Assembly (NCBI GenBank): GCA_024680155.1
Contig: JAILCM010000267.1
Location: 1 to 33,842 of the forward strand
From: Treponema sp.
GTDB lineage: Bacteria; Spirochaetota; Spirochaetia; Treponematales; Treponemataceae
Direction: 5' to 3'
Length of the DNA: 33,842 bases
This document shows, piece by piece, positions 14,484 to 22,460 of this stretch (positions are counted from its first letter, which is position 1; each line of letters starts with the position of its first letter). Both the position numbers and the translations under genes were made by a program. The notes under the pieces were generated by a model that saw nothing but the letters and a program-made list of their open reading frames with translations, was not told where the DNA came from and did not search any database.

Positions 14484-16031
14484 TTAGCCTAGGGTGAATG
14501 TCGTAATCGACCTTACTGCCTTTTTAAAGTTCGTTTCTTCTTCTTGTGAAAGCAGATTTTTATCATAAAGGGCTTTTTCAAACAAATCTCCGGCGGTCTT
14601 AGTATATTCAAAAAAGCTGGTTCTGTCATTCTTTGCAAAATATTCCTGCAAAAGTTCTGTGTATTCTGCAGGAGCAAGGTTTTGTGTATAAATAATCTTT
14701 CGTCGGCTTCCCCAGTCAATCAAAGTCATGAAAATTTTTGTAAGACGGTCAATTTCGTTTCGTTTTTCGCGGCTTTTTTTTGTTTTATTCAGATAACTTT
14801 GTATGTTCTGGCTAAAAGCTTCTGTCTGAATTTTTGAATAATCTTCCGGTTCATCTATTTTTATATGGAAAAGAATCTTCAAAAAATCCTTAAAATCACG
14901 GAAAAACTTTTTAAAAAACTGAGCTAATAATCCTTCCTTAAAAATCGCCCTGAAAAGTCCTTTTCTTGCAAACGTAAAAATCAGCATAAACAAAAGAAAA
15001 GCGGCACCAAGACACATCAGCACTTTTGCAACAATGTCTATAACGTACCAGACCATGCTAAAATCTTTTTCATCATAAAATTCACGCAGGAAAAAATCAT
15101 CTTCTGGCGGTGGAAGTTCCCGGTCTTCTATAATTGGCAAATCAATCACCGGATTTTCAATTTTAATAGAATCTTTTTCGGTAAATTCCAGCGGTTTTAT
15201 TTTGATTAAAGCCCTGTTTGAAGAAATTGCAAATCCCGCAACTGAACAAATCAAAAGAATTAAAAGAGAAACTGCAAAAAGTGACTGACGTTTTTTTAAG
15301 ATTGTATTAAAGCCCAAAAATGAATAATATATTTCGCGGTTATAAAGCCCCGTAAGAATAAAACTTATAAAAAGAGATGTATAAAAATACAAAACAAATA
15401 TTACTATAAGCAGATTATACGCTGCACCAATAAATCTTCCACCAAAAAGCAGCAGAAATGTGATAAAACCGAGAGTTGCCAAAAATCCCTGCAAGCGTTT
15501 TATGTATTTTCCAAAATCTCCGGCTGTAAATTTGTTGTTAAAAAGGTAAGCCCTCAGTTTTTCGCCATTCATTCCTTCTATTGAATTCAGAAAATTTTCG
15601 TGAAATAAGAAAAAATTGTTCATGTAAGCGCAAATTATATAAAGAACTATGCTTGCCGGAATAAGTGAATAAAGAATTGAAGGCGGTTGCTGCAAAGAAA
15701 GTGTGATAATCACAACTGCAACAAGAGCTGGAATTAAAATTGCACCATGAACTATTGCCGGTGTTTTTTGCTGAATAAAAAAATCAAGGGCTGCGGCATA
15801 AACTGGTGCACTCAAAATTACCATTGCATAAACAAAAAGTGTGACAGGCTTAAAAGCAACATCAAATAATTGTGAAGTCGTAAAACTTGCATTTAAAACG
15901 TAAAGCGCAATCACCACAAAACTTGTCGAAACCGAAATAAGTAAAAAGCGTTCCAGAAGGCTGCTGGTTTTTCGGCTGGATTCATTGTTTTGGTAAGTAA
16001 AGCTTTCATTTTGATTCAAAATGTTACTCAA
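14484..16031 (-). CDS. Multi-pass membrane protein with DUF4129-like C-terminus (MoxR/DUF58 partner)
   Basis: A 515-residue protein with roughly seven to nine hydrophobic segments in the first two thirds, a proline- and acid-rich external stretch (PIIEDRELPPPEDD, about residue 300), one more membrane helix and a cytoplasmic tail. The tail pattern APAEYTELLQEY ... FEYTKTAGDLFEKALYD resembles DUF4129, which often closes transglutaminase-like proteins encoded with MoxR and DUF58. No transglutaminase Cys-His-Asp core is seen. The start is TTG at 16031, preceded at 6 bases by a full AAGGAGG (16038-16044) lying inside the DUF58 gene; the two frames overlap by 8 bases. Role unknown, probably in envelope or complex assembly with its operon partners. 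Confidence 0.75.
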   Translation of the reverse strand: MSNILNQNESFTYQNNESSRKTSSLLERFLLISVSTSFVVIALYVLNASFTTSQLFDVAFKPVTLFVYAMVILSAPVYAAALDFFIQQKTPAIVHGAILIPALVAVVIITLSLQQPPSILYSLIPASIVLYIICAYMNNFFLFHENFLNSIEGMNGEKLRAYLFNNKFTAGDFGKYIKRLQGFLATLGFITFLLLFGGRFIGAAYNLLIVIFVLYFYTSLFISFILTGLYNREIYYSFLGFNTILKKRQSLFAVSLLILLICSVAGFAISSNRALIKIKPLEFTEKDSIKIENPVIDLPIIEDRELPPPEDDFFLREFYDEKDFSMVWYVIDIVAKVLMCLGAAFLLFMLIFTFARKGLFRAIFKEGLLAQFFKKFFRDFKDFLKILFHIKIDEPEDYSKIQTEAFSQNIQSYLNKTKKSREKRNEIDRLTKIFMTLIDWGSRRKIIYTQNLAPAEYTELLQEYFAKNDRTSFFEYTKTAGDLFEKALYDKNLLSQEEETNFKKAVRSITTFTLG

Positions 16032-17073
16032 AAACTGCCTCCTTGCCGGCTTCCAGTTTTAAGAAATAATTTTCTACTTCTTTTGGACCAACTGTAAATA
16101 TCATTGTTCCCGCAGGCATTTGATGGCGGAATTTTTTTTCTGGATTATATGGAAGATGACCTTTTACAAGATTGATGAGCGCAAGAATATCAAGAATTAC
16201 ATCAGCCTGATTTTGCCGTGGTTTTAAATAAGGAAAATCGGTTCCGTAAGCCGCAAATCCGCATCTTTGTTTGTGTTTTCGTGCAAGTTCAACAAGTGCC
16301 GCCGCAATTTCAATTGCTTTTTCGCTATAGTAGCTTCGGTTTTTAAGTTCGTAATCTTCTTCTGCAAGATTCAAAAATATAAAAAATGGTGCATCATAAG
16401 ATTCTTCATATTGATTTGTAAAAAGTTCACCAAATTTTGCACTCAGTCTCCAGTTTATGCGTTTTTGTTCATCGCCGTTAATGTATTCACGAACCGAACG
16501 TCGCATTGTAATATCTTCATAAACCGGATTATTAATTTTGATTACGCCTTGTGGAAAGCCCGGATGTGTTTCTGCGTGCAGTTTTATTCTGGCCGGTCTT
16601 ACCATGATTTTAAGCTCGCACGGAACTTCAATATCAACTTCAAACAAACCAAGCGGATCACTGGTTTTAATTTTTACAGGGCCAACAGGGTACAATCCGC
16701 GGTATTGAGCGGCAATTCTGTAAGTAACGTGTTTTATTTCGTGGCGGCGTAAAGTTGTAATTCCAGAATTTCCGTTGTTGTAAACGTATAAAAATGGTGC
16801 TTCATCCGAATAATAGCAGATAAAAGCCGGGAGTCTGCAAAAATTTTTAAGCGCAAAACTGATTTCGGTTTCTTCTTTGCAGGCAAGTTTTAATTCCTTA
16901 ATTGTTCGCGTAACTTTTATATTGTTATAAAGAATTTTTGCGTAAACGTAAGACACACAAATTACAAAAAAAAGTGAGAATCCTATAAATTGTAAAAGTC
17001 TGAACGGAATGGCAAAACAAAGAATTACGCTTCCAAAAAATGCCGCCATTACCATTGTAGAAGTTTTTATCAT
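16024..17073 (-). CDS. DUF58 domain-containing protein
   Basis: A 349-residue protein with two N-terminal membrane helices (about 8-50), a beta-rich middle and the DUF58 signature VREYINGDEQKRINWRLSA, followed by a vWA-like strand DAPFFIFLNL. DUF58 proteins are encoded with MoxR ATPases and are thought to act as metal-dependent adhesion-type platforms remodelled by MoxR. Here the ATG follows the MoxR stop with no gap, and the 3' end contains the ribosome binding site of the next gene, so the genes are translationally linked. The client of the complex is unknown. Confidence 0.9.
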   Translation of the reverse strand: MIKTSTMVMAAFFGSVILCFAIPFRLLQFIGFSLFFVICVSYVYAKILYNNIKVTRTIKELKLACKEETEISFALKNFCRLPAFICYYSDEAPFLYVYNNGNSGITTLRRHEIKHVTYRIAAQYRGLYPVGPVKIKTSDPLGLFEVDIEVPCELKIMVRPARIKLHAETHPGFPQGVIKINNPVYEDITMRRSVREYINGDEQKRINWRLSAKFGELFTNQYEESYDAPFFIFLNLAEEDYELKNRSYYSEKAIEIAAALVELARKHKQRCGFAAYGTDFPYLKPRQNQADVILDILALINLVKGHLPYNPEKKFRHQMPAGTMIFTVGPKEVENYFLKLEAGKEAVFE

Positions 17074-18027
17074 TTACTGATGTGCCTTAAACGCCGGAAG
17101 TGGCTGCTGGTCTATAAGCTCCTGAATTATCTGTTCGCTTGTATAACCTTTTAAAACTGAATCACTGTTAAGGATGATTCTGTTACGGAAAACCGGCAGA
17201 GCAAGAAGTTTAATGTCTTCAGGAACAACATAAGAACGGCCTTTTACTGCAGCATAAGCCTGGCAAGCCTTATACAAAGCAAGCGAACCTCTTGGACTAA
17301 CTCCTGCCGCAATTCTTTGATCTTTACGCGTAAGGTTTACTAAATCAAGCAGATAGCTTAGAACTGTTTCTTCAACGTGGATTGTAACGGCTTCTTCCAT
17401 GCACGCAAGAATTTCTTCTTTTGTAACAACGGAAGCAATTTTTTCTACAGGATGAACGGTTGAATTCTGTGCTGTGATGATTGCTTCTTCCTGTGCTTTA
17501 TCCGGGTACCCGATTGAAAGTGTCATTGTAAAACGGTCTTTCTGGGCTTCTGGTAATGGGAATGTTCCTTCCGATTCAACAGGATTTTGAGTTGCAATTA
17601 CAAAAAAAGGCTCATTCAATTTGTGAATCTGACCATCAACGCTGATTTGTTTTTCTGCCATACATTCCAAAAGTGCCGACTGAGTTCTTGGAGTTGCACG
17701 GTTTAATTCATCAACTAAAACAATACTTGCCATAACTGGACCAGAACGGAATTCAAACTTCTGGCTAGAAGGCAACCAAACTGAACTTCCTGTAATATCA
17801 GAAGGCATTAAATCTGGCGTACATTGAACCCGTGAAAAAGCAAGCCCCGAAGCTTTAGCCAATGCCTTTGCAAGAACAGTTTTTCCAGTTCCAGGCACAT
17901 CTTCCAAAAGTACGTGCCCTCCAGAAAACACACACGCAAGAATTAAATCAACAATATTTTCATTTCCTTTAAAAACCGACGTTACAGCCGATTTTATTTT
18001 TTCCGAAACTTCTGTAATTTTAGACAT
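17074..18027 (-). CDS. MoxR-family AAA+ ATPase
   Basis: A 317-residue AAA+ chaperone-like ATPase. Landmarks are Walker A in EDVPGTGKTVLAKA (about 42-55), Walker B SIVLVDELNRA (about 101-111), sensor 1 in FFVIATQNPVE and sensor 2 near GVSPRGSLAL. MoxR proteins remodel or insert metal into partner proteins, commonly those with vWA or DUF58 domains such as the next gene. It heads an operon of MoxR, DUF58, a membrane protein and possibly an ATP-grasp enzyme. No Shine-Dalgarno sequence precedes the ATG; instead TATAAT lies six bases upstream, so the mRNA is probably leaderless. Confidence 0.95.
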   Translation of the reverse strand: MSKITEVSEKIKSAVTSVFKGNENIVDLILACVFSGGHVLLEDVPGTGKTVLAKALAKASGLAFSRVQCTPDLMPSDITGSSVWLPSSQKFEFRSGPVMASIVLVDELNRATPRTQSALLECMAEKQISVDGQIHKLNEPFFVIATQNPVESEGTFPLPEAQKDRFTMTLSIGYPDKAQEEAIITAQNSTVHPVEKIASVVTKEEILACMEEAVTIHVEETVLSYLLDLVNLTRKDQRIAAGVSPRGSLALYKACQAYAAVKGRSYVVPEDIKLLALPVFRNRIILNSDSVLKGYTSEQIIQELIDQQPLPAFKAHQ

Positions 18028-18033
18028 AATTTA

Positions 18034-18062
18034 ATTATAACATAGGACTTTTTACAGGGCAA
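18034..18062 (-). promoter_or_regulatory. Promoter of the MoxR operon, placed for a leaderless mRNA
   Basis: On the minus strand TTGCCC (18062-18057) is followed after 17 bases by a perfect TATAAT (18039-18034). Six bases separate the -10 from the MoxR ATG at 18027, so transcription should start at the start codon. No ribosome binding site is seen. Confidence 0.55.
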
Positions 18063-18147
18063 ACTCATTATTACATATATTTTGGTCATAATAAAAAATT
18101 AGAATTTATATATAGAAAATTAACGTGCATTTTAATAAAATATTCGT

Positions 18148-18375
18148 ATGACAAAAGACGATTTGTTCTATTTAGTTAGCGTTAAAAAGAATTACGAATT
18201 TTCTTACAACGGCAAAAACTATATTCTTACTTACGATAAAATTGACGGACACGACTATATTCTTTTTGGCCAGCTTTACGAAACTAAAAAATTTGAATCC
18301 TACGGTGAATTTTACAATAACGCAAAAGTCGAAAATCATTTTTTCCGCGAAATGCTTGATATAATGGAACTGTAA
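18148..18375 (+). CDS. Small protein of unknown function
   Basis: A 75-residue protein, acidic and rich in Tyr, Phe, Lys and Asp, without signal peptide or membrane helix. Alternating beta-like segments (YEFSYNGKNYILTYD, then HDYILFGQLYE) are followed by a helical C-terminus, suggesting a small alpha-beta fold. I do not recognise the family. The gene stands alone between the divergent MoxR promoter and the MATE gene 45 bases downstream. No Shine-Dalgarno sequence precedes the ATG; a TAAAAT hexamer lies six bases upstream but lacks a good -35. Codon usage looks like that of its neighbours, which together with the protein-like composition supports it being real. Confidence 0.6.
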   Translation: MTKDDLFYLVSVKKNYEFSYNGKNYILTYDKIDGHDYILFGQLYETKKFESYGEFYNNAKVENHFFREMLDIMEL

Positions 18376-18420
18376 AAGGTAATGGATTTGTAAAAGCTAA
18401 AACAGGAAGCGCACAAATAT

Positions 18421-19773
18421 ATGTTTGCAAGACAAATAGACATGACCGAAGGCTCAATCTTTGCCAAACTTATGAAGTTTTCGGTTCCACTAATTATTTC
18501 TAATATTCTCCAGCTTATGTTTAATGCGGCTGACGTTATTGTAGTCGGTCGTTTTGCTGGTGATAATTCTCTGGCGGCAGTTGGTTCTACAGGTTCGCTT
18601 ATTAATCTTCTTGTAAATCTTTTTGTTGGACTTTCTGTTGGTACAAATGTTGTAGCGGCAAACTTTTTTGGAGCAAAAAAATCATATGAATTAAAACAGA
18701 CGGTTCATACGGCAATCCTTTTAAGCGTTGTAAGCGGAATCATCCTTACTGCAGTTGGTATAGTTTTTACAAAACCAATTTTACATCTTATGCAGGCACC
18801 CGAAGAAGTTTTAAATCTTGCGGCACTTTATTTAAAAGTTTATTTTGGCGGAATTACGGCAACAATGATTTACAATTTTGGAAGTGCGTTGCTTCGTGCA
18901 AAAGGTGATACCCAGCGTCCACTTGTAATTCTGTTTATTGCAGGTCTTATAAATGTTCTTTTGAATCTGTTTTTTGTTATAAAATGTTCGATGGATGTTG
19001 CGGGAGTTGCACTTGCTACGGTAATTTCTCAAACTTTTGCGGCAGTTTTTGTAATTTTGATTCTTTGTTTTGAGAAAGATGATTTTAAGCTGAATTTCCG
19101 TGAACTTAAAATGAATGGCTCAATTCTTGCAAAAATCATACGGATTGGTGTTCCGGCGGGCTTACAAGGAATTGTTTTTTCTTTTTCAAACGTTATTATT
19201 CAGTCTTCTATAAACTCATTCGGCTCTATTGCAATTGCAGGAAATTCGGCGGCATGTAATCTTGAAGGTTTTGTTTATACTTCAATGAATGGATTTTCTC
19301 AGGGAGCTTTAACGTTCTGTTCGCAGAATATGGGTGCTGGAAGAAAAGACAGAATTAAAAAACTTGTATTTGTTTCACAGGCAGTAGTAATTGTAATTGG
19401 CGAAGGCTTAGGCTGGCTTGTTTATCTTTTTGGCGAAACTTTGATTGGCTTTTATACAAAAAATCCCGAAGTTATTCAGCACGGAATGATTCGTTTAAGC
19501 ATAATCTGTACTACCTATGCACTTTGCGGAATGATGGACTGTATGGCTAATACAATTCGTGGAATAGGGCATTCTCTTATACCGATGATTGTAACTTTAG
19601 TAGGGGCGTGTGGCTTGCGTCTTGTGTATCTTGCAACCTTTTTCCAGATTCCGGCCTTACATTCAGAATTAACAATTTTTCTTTCGTATCCAATCAGCTG
19701 GCTTGTAACATTTTTGTTTTTAGCCGGAAGTTTCATAATCATCTTCAATAAAAAATCATCTAAAATTTTGTGA
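18421..19773 (+). CDS. MATE-family multidrug/sodium efflux transporter
   Basis: A 450-residue inner-membrane protein with about twelve hydrophobic helices. The N-terminus has the MATE pattern MTEGSIFAKLMKFSVPLIISNILQ (shown in part), then LMFNAADVIVVGRFAG and an internal repeat after about residue 230 beginning with IRIGVPAGLQG. MATE proteins export cationic or metabolite substrates using a sodium or proton gradient. The ATG is preceded by AGGAAG (18404-18409) at 11 bases. It appears to be a single gene; a new promoter follows it. Substrate cannot be deduced. Confidence 0.95.
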   Translation: MFARQIDMTEGSIFAKLMKFSVPLIISNILQLMFNAADVIVVGRFAGDNSLAAVGSTGSLINLLVNLFVGLSVGTNVVAANFFGAKKSYELKQTVHTAILLSVVSGIILTAVGIVFTKPILHLMQAPEEVLNLAALYLKVYFGGITATMIYNFGSALLRAKGDTQRPLVILFIAGLINVLLNLFFVIKCSMDVAGVALATVISQTFAAVFVILILCFEKDDFKLNFRELKMNGSILAKIIRIGVPAGLQGIVFSFSNVIIQSSINSFGSIAIAGNSAACNLEGFVYTSMNGFSQGALTFCSQNMGAGRKDRIKKLVFVSQAVVIVIGEGLGWLVYLFGETLIGFYTKNPEVIQHGMIRLSIICTTYALCGMMDCMANTIRGIGHSLIPMIVTLVGACGLRLVYLATFFQIPALHSELTIFLSYPISWLVTFLFLAGSFIIIFNKKSSKIL

Positions 19774-19791
19774 TTGTACAAGTGCTTTTTA

Positions 19792-19821
19792 TTGTAAAAT
19801 TAGCAATTTTTAATATATAAT
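19792..19821 (+). promoter_or_regulatory. Promoter of the receiver/HPt/RNase Z operon
   Basis: TTGTAA (19792-19797) and a perfect TATAAT (19816-19821) are 18 bases apart. The start site would be near 19828, about 24 bases before the ATG at 19852, leaving room for the GGAG ribosome binding site at 19839-19842. Confidence 0.6.
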
Positions 19822-19851
19822 AGAAGTGATTTATTGAACGGAGTTGAAAAT

Positions 19852-20286
19852 ATGGATATTGAATTAAAAGGAAAAAAAGTTCTTCTTGTAGAAGATAACG
19901 AAATGAACCGAAAAATCTCCAGCGAAGTTCTTTCTGAAGAAGGTGTAATTGTTACAGAAGCAGAAGACGGTGATATAGCAGTTGATATTCTTAAGATGAG
20001 TACAAAAGATTCATTTGATTTTGTTCTTATGGATATAATGATGCCACGAATGGACGGTTATTCAGCCGCTGCTGCAATTCGTGCTCTTGCCGATAAAGAT
20101 GTTGCCGGAATTCCTATTATTGCAATGACCGCCGCAGATTCAGAAGAAGATAAGGAAAAATCACTTGAAGTTGGAATGAATGCTCATCTTTCTAAACCTG
20201 TAAAAATTCCTGAACTTCTTTCTACAATAAAAAATTTCCTTCAATCATATTCAGATTTGGATTCTGTACTTTCTAATTTGGAATAA
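19852..20286 (+). CDS. Stand-alone response regulator receiver protein
   Basis: A 144-residue CheY-like receiver with no output domain. The acidic pair lies in LLVEDNEMNR (Glu14, Asp15), the phospho-acceptor Asp61 in LMDIMMPRMDG, the switch Thr93 in AMTAAD and Lys115 in SKPV. The EDNEMNR form is typical of receivers found in hybrid histidine kinases. It is followed 45 bases later by an HPt protein, so the two look like the detached relay modules of a phosphorelay; no histidine kinase is encoded in the window. The ATG at 19852 is supported by GGAG (19839-19842) at 9 bases; an in-frame TTG at 19834 lies before that site and is rejected. Confidence 0.93.
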   Translation: MDIELKGKKVLLVEDNEMNRKISSEVLSEEGVIVTEAEDGDIAVDILKMSTKDSFDFVLMDIMMPRMDGYSAAAAIRALADKDVAGIPIIAMTAADSEEDKEKSLEVGMNAHLSKPVKIPELLSTIKNFLQSYSDLDSVLSNLE

Positions 20287-20331
20287 TAAATTTGAATAAA
20301 ACATTGAAATAAAAAGTTGGAGCCTAAAAAA

Positions 20332-20700
20332 ATGGAACTTAAAGAATTTTACAATATAATTGGCGGTGACTATAATGAAGTATTAAGTCGTCTTGCTACA
20401 GACCAGCGTATACAAAAATATTTGCTGCGTTTTCTGGATGTACCAGATTTTGAACTTTTAAAAGAAGCTCTTGCTGCAAAAGATTGGGAAAAAGCTTTTC
20501 TTGCCGCTCATACTTTAAAAGGTAATGCACTCAACCTTGGACTTGGCACCTTTACTACAGCCGATACAGAACTTACAGAATATTTGCGTCCACGTGTAGT
20601 AGAAGACGAAGTAAAATTAAATGAACTTTTCCAGAAAACTCAAGTTGAATACGAAAAACTTATAAACACAATTAACGAATACAAGAAGTCAGCAGTATGA
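20332..20700 (+). CDS. HPt (histidine phosphotransfer) domain protein
   Basis: A 122-residue all-helical protein. The HPt motif AAHTLKGNALNLGL carries the phospho-acceptor His60 followed by the conserved Lys and Gly. Such proteins shuttle phosphate between receivers; the obvious local partner is the receiver encoded immediately upstream. The ATG at 20332 is preceded by TTGGAG about 9 bases away; an upstream in-frame TTG overlaps that element. The stop overlaps the start of the ribonuclease Z gene (ATGA), implying coupled translation. The N-terminal helix with GGDYNEVLSRL is common in HPt modules of hybrid kinases. Confidence 0.9.
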   Translation: MELKEFYNIIGGDYNEVLSRLATDQRIQKYLLRFLDVPDFELLKEALAAKDWEKAFLAAHTLKGNALNLGLGTFTTADTELTEYLRPRVVEDEVKLNELFQKTQVEYEKLINTINEYKKSAV

Positions 20701-21623
20701 ACATGGAAGCCTTTATCTTAGGTTGTGGCGGAATGATGCCGCTTCCTTACAGACACTTAACTTCCGTGCTTTTAAGAAGGGAAGGAGATTTATTTCTTTT
20801 TGATGGTGGAGAAGGAACTCAAGTAAGTTTACGCCGCCTTAATCTTAAATGGAAAAAAATTGATGCAATTTTTGTTTCTCATACTCATGCAGACCACGTA
20901 ACAGGGCTTCCTGGAATTCTTATGCTTTCTGCTCAAGTTGAACGAACTGAACCTTTGTATATTTATGGTCCTCCTAAAATCAAGGAATATATAGAAACAA
21001 GCCGCAAAGTTCTGGATATGTACATTAATTATCCGATTGTCGTAAAAGAAATTACGGCACCGTGTGTTGTTCATTCGGGTAAGGATTTTTATATTCGTGC
21101 ATTCCCGCTTGACCATACAAAAACCTGCGTCGGCTATACATTGGAAGAACTTGATCGCCCCGGTGAATTTAATCCAGACAAAGCTCGTGAACTTGGTGTT
21201 CCATGTGGTCCTTTATGGTCGGAATTGCAGAAAGGTTTTGAAGTTACAGCTGCAGACGGTTCAATTGTAAAACCGGAACAGGTTCTTGGACAAAAACGCA
21301 GCGGAAGAAAATTCAGTTTTGTAACCGATACGCTTTTTAAACCTTCTATTATTGACGAAGTTCGTGGTTCCGATTTACTTGTTTGCGAAGGAATGTTTGA
21401 AGATGCTTTAATTGATCAGGCAAAAGAAAAAAAACACATGACTGCAAAACAGGCCGCTACAATTGCAAAAGAGGCAAATGTTCGTAGAATGTGTATGATT
21501 CATTACAGTCCGCGCTATACAGACAAGGATCTTTCTATTCTTTTGGAAGAAGCAAAATCTGTTTGGCCTGCTGCTGAACTTTCACGTGACCGTATGCACA
21601 TAGAAATTCCTTATGTAGATTAG
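20697..21623 (+). CDS. rnz: Ribonuclease Z (tRNA 3' endonuclease)
   Basis: A 308-residue metallo-beta-lactamase-fold nuclease that trims tRNA 3' trailers, the usual length for the short RNase Z form. Zinc ligands are visible: HTHADH (His62, His64, Asp66, His67), His140 in PLDHTKTC, Asp211 in FVTDTLF, and His269 in IHYSPRY; His247 in KKHMTA is the conserved catalytic helper. GGEGTQVSLRRL near residue 38 is also characteristic. The ATG at 20697 overlaps the HPt stop by four bases; a second ATG two codons later is an alternative. It is last in the operon with the receiver and HPt genes, with no obvious functional link to them. Confidence 0.95.
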   Translation: MNMEAFILGCGGMMPLPYRHLTSVLLRREGDLFLFDGGEGTQVSLRRLNLKWKKIDAIFVSHTHADHVTGLPGILMLSAQVERTEPLYIYGPPKIKEYIETSRKVLDMYINYPIVVKEITAPCVVHSGKDFYIRAFPLDHTKTCVGYTLEELDRPGEFNPDKARELGVPCGPLWSELQKGFEVTAADGSIVKPEQVLGQKRSGRKFSFVTDTLFKPSIIDEVRGSDLLVCEGMFEDALIDQAKEKKHMTAKQAATIAKEANVRRMCMIHYSPRYTDKDLSILLEEAKSVWPAAELSRDRMHIEIPYVD

Positions 21624-21689
21624 GAAAATTTTGTTAATTAGGCTGCGTCGTCGGTTACAAAAAATTGACTTATAAAAAATGTCCGAAAA

Positions 21690-22460
21690 ATGATTGAATT
21701 ATCAGATTTTTCAAAAAATTATAAATCAGGTTTCTCAAAAAATGCTCAGAAAAGCGGTTTTGCAGTTCATGGAATTTCTCTTGTTGTACAGGATGGCTCT
21801 GTTACAGGATTAATTGGTGCAAACGGTTCAGGAAAAACTACAATTATAAAATCAATCTGCGGATTTCATTTTCCGTCTGGCGGTAAAGTTTTAGTTTCTA
21901 ATTACGATGGTCAAAAATATAATATAGTAGAAAATCCAGAAAAAGCAATGGAATTGATTGGGTATGTGCCAGAAAAATCTCTTCTTCCACAGGAAATGTA
22001 TGTAACGGAATTTCTGGAATATTGTGCGGCTTTGCATAATTTAACGCCCGACCAGAAAAAAAATGCACTTGAAAGAGTAATCCGTGAATGTGATTTGGAA
22101 GAAGTTCTTTGTAAAAAAATTAAAACGCTTTCAAAAGGCTTTGGGCAGCGGGTTTCTTTTGCACAGGCATTAATTCATAATCCACCGAATTTAATTTTGG
22201 ATGAACCAGTCACTGGATTAGATCCTTCGCAAATAATTCAGATGCGCAAACTTATAGAAAAATCGGCACAAACAAAGGCGGTTCTTCTTTCAACCCATAT
22301 TTTGCAGGAAGTTACTTCTTTGTGTACGAATCTTTTTGTAATGAATAAAGGCAAACTTGCAGCAAGCGGTACAGAAGAACAGATTATAAAACAAACCGGC
22401 ACAACTTCGCTTGAACAGGCGTTCTTAAAACTTACTCAAAAAGGGGCCGCAGATGAATAA
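21690..22460 (+). CDS. ABC transporter ATPase, GldA-like
   Basis: A 256-residue ATPase with Walker A GANGSGKT (43-50), signature LSKGFGQR (from 147), Walker B LILDEPVTGLD (168-178) and H-loop STHIL (His203). It resembles the ATPase of Gld-type ABC systems, and the next gene encodes a permease fused to a GldG-like domain, supporting that reading. In Bacteroidetes GldA/F/G relate to gliding; in other phyla the role is unknown. It starts with ATG 21690 without a clear ribosome binding site, and no convincing -35/-10 pair was found in the 66-base gap after rnz. The 3' end overlaps the next gene by 8 bases. Confidence 0.9.
   Translation: MIELSDFSKNYKSGFSKNAQKSGFAVHGISLVVQDGSVTGLIGANGSGKTTIIKSICGFHFPSGGKVLVSNYDGQKYNIVENPEKAMELIGYVPEKSLLPQEMYVTEFLEYCAALHNLTPDQKKNALERVIRECDLEEVLCKKIKTLSKGFGQRVSFAQALIHNPPNLILDEPVTGLDPSQIIQMRKLIEKSAQTKAVLLSTHILQEVTSLCTNLFVMNKGKLAASGTEEQIIKQTGTTSLEQAFLKLTQKGAADE

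Noticed and set aside
16267-16752. 161-codon open frame on the plus strand opposite the DUF58 gene
   Set aside because: It lies wholly inside a well-supported gene, has a low-complexity Phe/Asn/Arg composition typical of an antisense shadow, and no ribosome binding site.
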